A program made the translations under genes and the position numbers. From DAOMNN01 sp050486545 (GTDB taxonomy: Bacteria; Pseudomonadota; Gammaproteobacteria; Burkholderiales; Rhodocyclaceae), in NCBI GenBank assembly GCA_050486545.1, contig JBJHDM010000058.1:1-18887 (forward strand): 18,887 bases of DNA, written 5' to 3'. This document shows positions 1 to 5,508 of this stretch, piece after piece. Below the pieces are notes generated by a model, which saw only the letters and a list, made by a program, of their open reading frames with translations, was not told the origin of the DNA and did no database searches. Every line of letters starts with the position of its first letter. Positions within the stretch are counted from its first letter, which is position 1.

Positions 1-523
1 AATCCAGTCCCGACGGCAGCATCAAGGCCACGCACTGTCCCGGCATCACCCCCTCGCGAGCCAGCGCGCGTGCAATGCTCCCGGACGAGGACTGCAAGTC
101 CCCGTAGCGCAAGGCTTCGGTCGCACCATCCGGATGCAGGAAGCTCACATGCTCACGTTGCGGATGCCGCGACACATGCCAGTCGAGAACAGCGATCAGA
201 GAATCCGCGAGGTCCGGAGATCCTTCCGCACGCTCGACCGCCGCCTCCCTCCGGGACGACTCGATCTGCTCGACAGAGACGCCGCGTGACTGGAACACGG
301 CCTTCAGCAGCTCTCGCGGCGTCGCCGCTTCCAATGCGCTTTCGGGAAAACGGACTGCGAACCGCCGCTCTGCCCGGGCAAGCAACTCCACACGAGCCAG
401 GCTGTCGAGGCCGAGTTCCCGGTCGAACGCACTGTCGAGCGTCGGGGATTCCCGGAATCCAGGCCGCAACTCGCGCACCAGCTCGGTCACGAGGGCAAGA
501 AGGGTTTCGGCATCCTGTTGCAC
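1..523 (-). CDS. Acyl carrier protein/AMP-dependent acyl ligase fusion, N-terminal part
   Basis: This gene is cut by the left edge; 174 residues are visible. Residues about 1-80 form an acyl carrier (phosphopantetheine-binding) domain with the attachment motif GLDSL, Ser41 being the expected carrier serine. From about residue 105 the sequence resembles the beginning of an AMP-binding (acyl-CoA synthetase or fatty acyl-AMP ligase) domain: a HPQRE segment, then RYGDL, then GVMPGQCVALMLPSGLD. The GTG start at 523 has GGAGG a few bases upstream. The likely role is to activate an acyl or amino acid group as an adenylate and load it on a carrier domain. In known families such fusions occur in lipid remodelling and in polyketide or peptide assembly; the missing C-terminus would decide between these. 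It is divergent from ectABC and has no evident functional link to it. Domain assignment is fairly sure, pathway unknown. Confidence 0.8.
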   Translation of the reverse strand, partial: MQQDAETLLALVTELVRELRPGFRESPTLDSAFDRELGLDSLARVELLARAERRFAVRFPESALEAATPRELLKAVFQSRGVSVEQIESSRREAAVERAEGSPDLADSLIAVLDWHVSRHPQREHVSFLHPDGATEALRYGDLQSSSGSIARALAREGVMPGQCVALMLPSGLD

Positions 524-657
524 GCCACCTCCGGTTCTGCGGTAACGTCAGAGTGTGCAGACCTCGTCCTGCCATGGCAAGGACTCGACCTGCATCGGTC
601 CGGGCCGTCACGGTGACGAACCAAGCGACACGCGATACGCGAAGCGCATGGGGAAGT

Positions 658-686
658 TTGAGCCCGTCACGGACCGATGCTATAAT
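658..686 (+). promoter_or_regulatory. Sigma70-type promoter for ectABC
   Basis: TTGAGC (658-663), a 17-base spacer and a perfect TATAAT (681-686) read toward ectA. The predicted start of transcription is near 693, giving a leader of about 320 bases. A second, weaker plus-strand candidate is TTGCAG (702-707) with ATTATT (725-730); its spacer would contain the 707-720 palindrome. Tandem promoters are known for ect operons in other bacteria, but which one is used here cannot be read from the sequence. Confidence 0.65.
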
Positions 687-710
687 CAAAATCCGTTTCA
701 TTTGCAGCAA
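682..710 (-). promoter_or_regulatory. Possible divergent promoter for the acyl ligase gene
   Basis: On the minus strand TTGCTG (710-705), 17 bases and GATTAT (687-682) form a moderate sigma70-like promoter pointing to the GTG at 523, with a leader of about 150 bases. Its -10 overlaps the -10 of the plus-strand promoter and its -35 overlaps the 707-720 palindrome, so the two transcription units could share control. Confidence 0.35.
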
Positions 711-720
711 ACTAGTTTGC
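707..720. promoter_or_regulatory. Operator-like perfect palindrome, site 1
   Basis: GCAAACTAGTTTGC is a perfect 14-base palindrome. It lies about 14-27 bases after the predicted start of the 658-686 promoter and in the spacer of the alternative promoter at 702-730. A dimeric repressor bound here could block either. It shares the half-site GCAAA with site 2. The size suits a MarR- or TetR-type regulator, but the protein is not identified. Confidence 0.5.
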
Positions 721-735
721 CAGCATTATTCCTGT

Positions 736-750
736 GCAAATCCGGTTTGC
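736..750. promoter_or_regulatory. Operator-like inverted repeat, site 2
   Basis: GCAAA-TCCGG-TTTGC repeats the half-sites of the 707-720 palindrome with a 5-base instead of a 4-base centre. The two centres are about 29.5 bases apart, close to three helical turns, which would place two bound dimers on the same face of the DNA. Confidence 0.45.
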
Positions 751-813
751 CGGACAATGGCTTCTATCGCGCGTCGAACCACTCGAAACTTCCAACTTCG
801 CCTGCACACCGAC

Positions 814-834
814 GACGGTGGTGCACCCGCCGTC
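814..834 (+). promoter_or_regulatory. Hairpin in the ectABC leader
   Basis: GACGGTGG pairs with CCGCCGTC (8 pairs, one of them G-U) around a 5-base loop. It is not followed by a T run, so it is not a terminator. Its role, if any, is unknown; short hairpins are common by chance at this GC content. Confidence 0.3.
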
Positions 835-953
835 TCCGAGATCGCACAACGCACCCTGCTTCGCGTCGCTGTGACGGCAACGCAGATCCGCCGTTCCCCC
901 GACAGGGCTGGTACGCGCCGGGATCGTCGTGCAAACGCCGGGCTTGTCGTCGG

Positions 954-1005
954 CCTGCCGTTCCCTCCCTGAATCGTAGTCAAACCGCCCCGGCAGGTGC
1001 CGGGG
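954..1005 (+). promoter_or_regulatory. Alternative-pairing element just before the ectA start
   Basis: CCCCGGC (988-994) pairs perfectly with GCCGGGG (999-1005) around AGGT, and would bury the purine-rich GGGGA that is the only ribosome-site candidate for the ATG at 1013. CCTGCCG (954-960) pairs perfectly with CGGCAGG (991-997), which overlaps the left arm and loop of the first hairpin, so only one can form at a time. This has the shape of a translational on/off switch. The stems are short and the region is GC-rich, so chance is a real alternative. Confidence 0.3.
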
Positions 1006-1012
1006 ATCGTTC

Positions 1013-1606
1013 ATGGATCTACTTTCCATGTATGCAGCAATCCCCCGTTTGACCCTGGACAACATATTGATGCCTTCAATCCGCCCGCTTCATCAGGACA
1101 CCCTCCGTTTCCGTGCCGCTCGCCACGGCGATGGGGCAGCGCTGTGGGATCTCGTCCGGGCAGCCGGTACGCTGGAACTGAACTCGGCCTACTTCTACCT
1201 CCTTTTCGCGAGTGATTTCGGCGATACCTGCCTGATTGCCGAGCACGACGGGAAAGTCGCCGGGGCGGTCATCGGATACCGCCCGCCAGCCTCCCCCGAG
1301 TGCGCCTTCGTCTGGCAGATCGGGGTCGCGCGCACCCTGCAGGGGAAGGGGCTCGGAAAGAGACTCCTTCGGGAATGGCTCAACCTTCCCGCCAACGCCG
1401 ATGCCACCTGGCTCACGGCCACGGTGGCCGAAGACAATCGGCCCTCCGACCGCCTGTTCCGCTCGTTCGCCCGCGACCTCGGCGTGCGCTGCGAAACCAC
1501 GCCCCGCTTCACGGCCGAGTTGTTCCCACAGGCACACCCGGCCGAACACCTGTACCGGATCGGTCCGCTCGCGCACGAACCGGCCGAACCGACCCCTACC
1601 AACTGA
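1013..1606 (+). CDS. ectA: L-2,4-diaminobutyrate N-gamma-acetyltransferase
   Basis: EctA carries out the second step of ectoine synthesis: it transfers acetyl from acetyl-CoA to L-2,4-diaminobutyrate, giving N-gamma-acetyldiaminobutyrate, in the cytoplasm. The protein is a single GNAT domain of 197 residues. The acetyl-CoA loop is QGKGLG at residues 110-115, and the family blocks LNSAYFYLL (56-64), GYRPP (88-92) and LYRIGP near the C-terminus are all present. The ATG at 1013 has only a weak ribosome site (GGGGA); ATGs at 1028 and 1070 are alternatives, and the 1070 start would give 178 residues, also normal for the family. It is the first gene of ectABC, with 30 bases before ectB. Identity is very sure, exact start less so. 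Confidence 0.96.
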   Translation: MDLLSMYAAIPRLTLDNILMPSIRPLHQDTLRFRAARHGDGAALWDLVRAAGTLELNSAYFYLLFASDFGDTCLIAEHDGKVAGAVIGYRPPASPECAFVWQIGVARTLQGKGLGKRLLREWLNLPANADATWLTATVAEDNRPSDRLFRSFARDLGVRCETTPRFTAELFPQAHPAEHLYRIGPLAHEPAEPTPTN

Positions 1607-1636
1607 CAACCCACCACCTCAAGGAGAAACACCATC

Positions 1637-2908
1637 ATGGACACGAGCATCTTCGAGCAGTACGAATCGGAAGTCCGTGGATACTGCCGCAGCTTCCCGA
1701 CCGTATTCGACACCGCCAAAGGCGCCTGGATGACCGACGTCAATGGACGGAAGTATCTGGACTTCTTTGCCGGTGCCGGAGTCCTCAACTACGGCCACAA
1801 TCCGGACAAGCTCAAGGAAGCCCTGATCGACTACCTGTCGCGCGACGGCATCACCCACACGCTGGACATGTACAGCCGGGCCAAGCAGCGCTTCATCGAG
1901 CGTTTCGTCGAGGTCATCCTCAAACCCCGCGGCATGGACTACAGGATCCAGTTCCCCGGACCCACCGGCACCAACGCGGTGGAGGCGGCGCTCAAACTGG
2001 CCAGAAAGGTCACCGGCCGCGAGCGCGTGGTGAACTTCACCAACGCCTTTCACGGCATGACGCTCGGATCGCTGGCGGTGACCGGCAACGGCTTCAAGCG
2101 CGCCGGCGCAGGCGTACCCCTGAACCATACCCACGCGGTCCCGTTCGACGGCTACATGGGTGAGGACGTCGATACCCTCGATTACCTCGAAGCGCTGCTG
2201 CTCGACGACGGCAGCGGGCTCGATACGCCTGCCGCGGTGATCCTCGAGACCGTCCAGGCCGAAGGCGGCGTCAATGTCGCGAGCACGGCCTGGCTGCAGC
2301 GCCTGCGCGAGATCACGCGTCGGCATGGCGTGCTGCTGATCGTCGACGACATCCAGGTCGGCTGCGGCCGAACCGGCGGCTTCTTCAGCTTCGAGGCGGC
2401 CGGAATCGACCCCGACATCATCACGCTGTCGAAGTCGCTCTCCGGCTATGGGCTACCGCTGGCCATGGTGCTGTTCAAGCCCGAACACGACCAATGGGCG
2501 CCCGGCGAGCACAATGGCACGTTCCGGGGTCACTGCCCCGCCTTCGTCACCGCCACCGCGGCACTGGACTTCTGGACCAACGACTGGCTCGAGAAATCGG
2601 TCCTCGCGAAGGGCAAACTGGTCGCCGAACGACTGCGCAAGATGGCTCGCACCCACGGTGCGAACGCCCAGGTTCGCGGGCGCGGACTCATCTGGGGCAT
2701 CGCCTTCGAAGATGCCGGGCTTGCCGGAAAGATCTCCGCGGCCTGCTTCGAGCAGGGGCTGATCATCGAAACCGCGGGTGTCAACGACGAGGTCCTCAAG
2801 CTTCTTCCGAGCCTGACCATCAGCGAGGAAGAACTCGTCAAGGGCCTGAACGTCATCGAAGAGAGTCTCAAGCGCATCCTGAAGGCGAACGCGCTCGACG
2901 CGGCCTGA
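1637..2908 (+). CDS. ectB: L-2,4-diaminobutyrate-2-oxoglutarate aminotransferase
   Basis: EctB performs the first committed step of ectoine synthesis, moving the amino group of glutamate to L-aspartate-beta-semialdehyde to form L-2,4-diaminobutyrate. It is a class III PLP-dependent aminotransferase of 423 residues, the usual length. The expected PLP lysine is Lys266 in TLSKSLSG; the aspartate pair in IVDDIQ (237-238) supplies the residue that contacts the pyridine nitrogen; GPTGTNAVEAALK (108-120) binds the cofactor phosphate region. AAGGAG at 1620-1625 precedes the ATG by 11 bases. The gene lies between ectA and ectC, in the standard order. No damage is seen. Confidence 0.98.
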   Translation: MDTSIFEQYESEVRGYCRSFPTVFDTAKGAWMTDVNGRKYLDFFAGAGVLNYGHNPDKLKEALIDYLSRDGITHTLDMYSRAKQRFIERFVEVILKPRGMDYRIQFPGPTGTNAVEAALKLARKVTGRERVVNFTNAFHGMTLGSLAVTGNGFKRAGAGVPLNHTHAVPFDGYMGEDVDTLDYLEALLLDDGSGLDTPAAVILETVQAEGGVNVASTAWLQRLREITRRHGVLLIVDDIQVGCGRTGGFFSFEAAGIDPDIITLSKSLSGYGLPLAMVLFKPEHDQWAPGEHNGTFRGHCPAFVTATAALDFWTNDWLEKSVLAKGKLVAERLRKMARTHGANAQVRGRGLIWGIAFEDAGLAGKISAACFEQGLIIETAGVNDEVLKLLPSLTISEEELVKGLNVIEESLKRILKANALDAA

Positions 2909-2923
2909 CCGGAGGACGACCCG

Positions 2924-3322
2924 ATGATCGTAAAGCACCTGGACGATCTGCTCGGCACCCGGGCAGAGGTCGATACCGAGGGGTGGACGAGCCGACGCCT
3001 GATCCTGAAGCAGGACGGCATGGGCTACTCCGTGCACGACACCGTGATCAAGGCCGGCGCCGACCTCGAGATGGAGTACCGGAATCATCTCGAAACGGTC
3101 TACTGCGTCGAGGGCGAGGGCGAACTCGAGGACATCGCCACCGGGGAGGTTCACCCGATTCGCCCCGGTACGCTGTACGCGCTCGACCGCAACGACCGGC
3201 ACTACCTGCGGGCCAACAAGGGGACGCACATGCGCATGGTCTGCGTCTTCAACCCGCCGCTGACCGGCTTCGAGGTTCACGACGAAACCGGCGCCTATCC
3301 CCTGGTCACGGAGGACGGCTGA
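2924..3322 (+). CDS. ectC: L-ectoine synthase
   Basis: EctC closes the ring of N-gamma-acetyl-diaminobutyrate with loss of water to give ectoine, the last step of the pathway. The protein is a 132-residue cupin. The three residues known to hold the catalytic iron in characterised EctC enzymes, Glu57, Tyr85 and His93, are all present at those same positions. GGAGGA upstream serves as the ribosome site, and only 15 bases separate it from ectB. No ectD (ectoine hydroxylase) or ask (ectoine-linked aspartokinase) follows; the next gene points the other way. The cell is therefore predicted to make ectoine, with hydroxyectoine depending on a gene elsewhere. Confidence 0.98.
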   Translation: MIVKHLDDLLGTRAEVDTEGWTSRRLILKQDGMGYSVHDTVIKAGADLEMEYRNHLETVYCVEGEGELEDIATGEVHPIRPGTLYALDRNDRHYLRANKGTHMRMVCVFNPPLTGFEVHDETGAYPLVTEDG

Positions 3323-3323
3323 C

Positions 3324-3348
3324 CCGGGCGTCGCCCGTCTCGTCCCGG
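3324..3348. terminator. Weak GC-rich hairpin in the ectC/membrane protein convergent gap
   Basis: Only 27 bases separate the two convergent stop codons. CGGGC-GTC-GCCCG (3325-3337) can form a short stem, and CCGGG (3324-3328) can alternatively pair with CCCGG (3344-3348). No T run follows on either strand, so this is at best a weak terminator. Confidence 0.25.
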
Positions 3349-3349
3349 A

Positions 3350-4216
3350 TCAGGATGCAACGCGCTGCAGCTCGCCTCGCACGACGACCCAGTACTGCCC
3401 GCGCTCGAAGTGGAACTCGATCGGATACCGGGTCTCTCGCACACTGAAGAAGGGCGAGTCCGGCGCCAGATAGTTTGAGGCGGCATGGCGTGGAAGCCCT
3501 CGTAGCTCCCGACGGTCGAGGACGGGCACCAGGCGGGCCGAAATCGTCAGTACATCCCGATGATGGACCGCCTCCTGACCGGGATGATCGCGTTCGAGTG
3601 TACGTCTGAGCAGATCCGGATAGTCCACCGGAAAGGTCCGGCTCGCCTCATGCTCCGGCAAATCGATCTCGTGCCGTCCGGCATGGAGCATACGGCCACG
3701 TCCGTCGCGCACCGTCACTTCGACGACGTACGGTCCGGCCCGCTCCCCGCGGGTGCTCATCATCACCTCGAGGCCACGCCCGTCGCCACGATGCGCGGCA
3801 TGCAGGTCGGCGACCGCCTGACGGGATTCGATGAGCTGTTCGAGATTGGCCTGTCGATTGATCGTCGCCGTATTCTGGGCATTGAGCTGGTAAGCCCCCA
3901 TCAGAACGGCCAGCACACCCGTTCCGAGGAGGATGTTGGCACGGCGATGCTCGGCCGCCTGCTCCGGCCCAGGCATCCTCTGCGCCCGGAGACCGAAGAA
4001 ATACCCCACGCCCGTACAGAGCACCACCGACCCGAGAAATCCGGTCACGCCCAGCCCATACAACAGCGCCCCGGTGCTCTCGCCCCACGTACCTTCCCCG
4101 TAGACGAGCGTAAACAGGAAGGCCACCCCGAGACCGGTCACGATGGCGATGGCGCCGTATCCGACGATCACACCCCAAAAGGCACCCACAAGAACGTACT
4201 TTCGCTTCAGCTCCAT
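3350..4216 (-). CDS. Membrane protein of unknown function
   Basis: I do not recognise this 288-residue protein. It has three hydrophobic segments in the N-terminal third (about residues 8-39, 48-76 and 95-109), the first preceded by the basic MELKRK, followed by a soluble domain of about 175 residues. That domain has a likely beta-rich stretch (for example YVVEVTVRDGRGRM and EFHFERGQYWVVVRGEL at the end) and a charged helical part after the last membrane segment. With three crossings and a cytoplasmic N-terminus the soluble part would be outside the membrane. GGAG precedes the ATG at 4216. It stands alone, convergent with ectC and separated from the tRNA operon by 227 bases and a terminator. 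I see no recognisable catalytic motif, and a link to ectoine is not shown. Confidence 0.75.
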   Translation of the reverse strand: MELKRKYVLVGAFWGVIVGYGAIAIVTGLGVAFLFTLVYGEGTWGESTGALLYGLGVTGFLGSVVLCTGVGYFFGLRAQRMPGPEQAAEHRRANILLGTGVLAVLMGAYQLNAQNTATINRQANLEQLIESRQAVADLHAAHRGDGRGLEVMMSTRGERAGPYVVEVTVRDGRGRMLHAGRHEIDLPEHEASRTFPVDYPDLLRRTLERDHPGQEAVHHRDVLTISARLVPVLDRRELRGLPRHAASNYLAPDSPFFSVRETRYPIEFHFERGQYWVVVRGELQRVAS

Positions 4217-4443
4217 TGCGCTCCATCACTTTCGCGCCTGCCCCGACGACCGGAGCGCCTTGGCACGCGGTTCCGATGATCAGTTTAGTCCCTTCCTCCG
4301 GTTGAATGGTTCGAACCGCACTGACGCCGCAAATCGCACCGACAGGCGCCTCGAGGCCGACGCCGGGTCCGACGCTCGACAAGACCCGGCACGGAGAAAG
4401 CGTCGCTCCTGGAATGCGTTTTGACAAGCGCGCAAAGTACTAA

Positions 4444-4479
4444 AAAATAAACGGCACCCCGCAGGGTGCCGTTTATTTT
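4444..4479. terminator. Bidirectional intrinsic terminator after the tRNA operon
   Basis: A perfect 16-base stem (arms 4444-4459 and 4464-4479) closes on the loop CGCA. The arms are GC-rich at the tip and A/T-rich at the base, so both strands end in a T run. On the minus strand it is placed directly after tRNA-His and is the natural end of the Pro-Arg-His transcript. Confidence 0.92.
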
Positions 4480-4485
4480 GATGCT

Positions 4486-4562
4486 TGGGGCGACATACCG
4501 GGATCGAACCGGTGACACCTGGAGCCACAATCCAGTGCTCTACCAACTGAGCTAATGCCGCC
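4486..4562 (-). tRNA. tRNA-His (GTG)
   Basis: A full cloverleaf of 77 bases can be drawn. The anticodon loop TTGTGGC (4530-4524) between CTGGA and TCCAG gives anticodon GTG. The extra 5' G (G-1, position 4562) pairs with C73, the identity signature of tRNA-His. CCA is encoded at the 3' end (4488-4486). It is the last gene of the three-tRNA operon. Confidence 0.97.
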
Positions 4563-4569
4563 ACTTCCC

Positions 4570-4591
4570 GGCTGCAGAAGCTTCTGCAGCC
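4570..4591. repeat. Perfect 22-base palindrome in the tRNA-His/tRNA-Arg spacer
   Basis: GGCTGCAGAAG is followed directly by its exact reverse complement. In the transcript it would form a stem of nine pairs with a four-base AGCT loop, between the 3' end of tRNA-Arg and the 5' end of tRNA-His. No T run follows it on the minus strand, so it does not look like a terminator; an RNase-processing hairpin is a possible role. Confidence 0.6.
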
Positions 4592-4600
4592 AAAAACCTA

Positions 4601-4677
4601 TGGCCTGCCCGACAGGAATCGAACCTGTAACCCCCGGCTTAGAAGGCCGGTGCTCTATCCAGTTGAGCTACGGGCAG
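4601..4677 (-). tRNA. tRNA-Arg (TCT)
   Basis: A 77-base cloverleaf with seven acceptor pairs (CTGCCCG with CGGGCAG), discriminator G73 and encoded CCA (4603-4601). The anticodon loop CTTCTAA (4645-4639) between CCGGC and GCCGG reads TCT, which decodes AGA and, by wobble, AGG. The acceptor begins with C rather than the usual G. It is the middle gene of the operon. Confidence 0.96.
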
Positions 4678-4702
4678 AATTCCGCGGGCATTCGGGGTGA
4701 GC

Positions 4703-4779
4703 TGGTCGGGGTGGAGGGATTCGAACCCCCGACATCTTGCTCCCAAAGCAAGCGCGCTACCGGACTGCGCTACACCCCG
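4703..4779 (-). tRNA. tRNA-Pro (TGG)
   Basis: A 77-base cloverleaf beginning CGGGGTG and ending CACCCCG, A73 and encoded CCA. The anticodon loop TTTGGGA (4747-4741) gives TGG, the anticodon able to read most proline codons. It is the first gene of the Pro-Arg-His operon, only a few bases after the predicted transcription start. Confidence 0.97.
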
Positions 4780-4789
4780 AGAGCCGCGA

Positions 4790-4818
4790 ATAATACACAT
4801 CCCGCGCGCGGGCGTCAA
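4790..4818 (-). promoter_or_regulatory. Promoter of the tRNA-Pro-Arg-His operon
   Basis: TTGACG (4818-4813), a 17-base spacer and TATTAT (4795-4790) on the minus strand form a near-consensus sigma70 promoter. The bases after the -10 (CGCGGCTC) are GC-rich, the discriminator type associated with stringent control of stable RNA promoters. The spacer contains the palindrome CCCGCGCGCGGG. Confidence 0.85.
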
Positions 4819-4923
4819 ACGCTTGGTTCCTTGCCACGCGCATTCGATCCGAATGCGAATCGATCCCCCTCCCGACCGCACTGCCAGACGGGATCGGCGA
4901 CGCGAAACGAGCCGTCCGACGCT

Positions 4924-4952
4924 TGCCGTACCGCATGGATTCTGCTATTAGT
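4924..4952 (+). promoter_or_regulatory. Promoter of dksA
   Basis: TTGCCG (4924-4929), 17 bases and TATTAG (4947-4952). Predicted transcription starts near 4959, just before the ATG at 4983. This position argues against the longer reading frames beginning at 4923 or 4935, which would place the promoter inside the gene. Confidence 0.6.
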
Positions 4953-4982
4953 TCGCTTCCCGAACGACCAGTGGAATCGAGC

Positions 4983-5408
4983 ATGGCTGAAGAAACCCTG
5001 CGCAAGCACTTCGTCCCCTACACCCCCAAGAAGGGCGAGGAATACATGAGTGCCGGGCAGCTTGCCCATTTTCGCGCCATGCTCGAGAGCATCCGACGGG
5101 AGATGATGGAAGACATCGACCGCCTGGTCCATACGATGCAGGACGAAGCGACCGTGTTCGCCGACCCCAACGACCGCGCCAGCCAGGAATCCGACATGGC
5201 CCTGGAATTGCGCAATCGCGATCGCGAACGCCGGTTGATCAAGAAGATCAACGAGACGTTGTCCCGTATCGACGCGGGCGAGTACGGCTACTGTGACAGC
5301 TGTGGCGTCGAGATCGGGCTGAAGCGACTGGAGGCACGCCCGACCGCGACCTTGTGCATCGATTGCAAGACCCTCGACGAGATCCGCGAGCGGCAGATGG
5401 CCAAGTAG
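4983..5408 (+). CDS. dksA: RNA polymerase-binding transcription factor DksA
   Basis: DksA binds in the secondary channel of RNA polymerase and, with ppGpp, lowers stable RNA transcription and raises amino acid gene transcription. The 141-residue protein has the N-terminal region, a coiled coil with the tip motif DPNDRA (residues 61-66, the conserved Asp-Asp-Ala), the block LELRNRDRERRLIKKI (75-89) and a zinc finger with Cys104, Cys107, Cys125 and Cys128. All four zinc ligands are present, so it is the canonical form and not a cysteine-poor paralogue. I chose the ATG at 4983 because the best promoter ends at 4952 and the ten-residue N-terminus before VPYTPKKGEEYM fits the family; a TTG at 4923 and an ATG at 4935 are possible but less likely. 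It is divergent from a tRNA operon, a class of gene that DksA controls. Confidence 0.97.
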   Translation: MAEETLRKHFVPYTPKKGEEYMSAGQLAHFRAMLESIRREMMEDIDRLVHTMQDEATVFADPNDRASQESDMALELRNRDRERRLIKKINETLSRIDAGEYGYCDSCGVEIGLKRLEARPTATLCIDCKTLDEIRERQMAK

Positions 5409-5452
5409 ACGCGACGGTCCGTCCCGATCCATTCGGCACGGAGCATCCAGAA

Positions 5453-5479
5453 AAAAGGGACGCTGCCAGCGTCCCTTTT
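5453..5479. terminator. Bidirectional terminator between dksA and pnp
   Basis: AAAAGGGACGCT and AGCGTCCCTTTT form a perfect 12-base stem around GCC. A runs on the left and T runs on the right let it end both the plus-strand dksA transcript and the minus-strand pnp transcript. Confidence 0.92.
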
Positions 5480-5508
5480 GGTTTGCAGTGTCCCGAAGGG
5501 CCCCTGCC

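Larger units (their letters stand above)
524..1012. other. Non-coding divergent region between the acyl ligase gene and ectA
   Basis: These 489 bases hold no convincing gene. The open frames across them are rich in Arg, Ser and Pro, match nothing I recognise, and do not encode a MarR-type EctR regulator. The region contains promoter-like elements on both strands around 658-729, two related inverted repeats (707-720 and 736-750), and about 320 bases of leader before ectA with several GC-rich hairpins. The TA-rich stretch at about 680-730 stands out from the GC-rich surroundings, as expected for a regulatory hub. Confidence 0.7.

Noticed and set aside
70..972. Plus-strand frame of 300 codons at the left end
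   Set aside because: It crosses the minus-strand carrier/ligase gene and then the promoter region; very rich in Arg, Ala and Pro without any domain.
712..1065. Minus-strand frame of 117 codons upstream of ectA, considered as an EctR regulator
   Set aside because: No winged-helix pattern is seen, the composition is unlike a MarR protein, and it covers the ect leader and operators.
3324..3348. Strong terminator for ectABC
   Set aside because: Only a short GC-rich stem without a T run is present; it is kept as a low-confidence feature rather than a strong call.
4421..4449. TTGACA (4421-4426) with AAAATA (4444-4449) on the plus strand as a promoter
   Set aside because: The -10 is poor and the transcript would begin inside the terminator hairpin at 4444-4479, so no product is expected.
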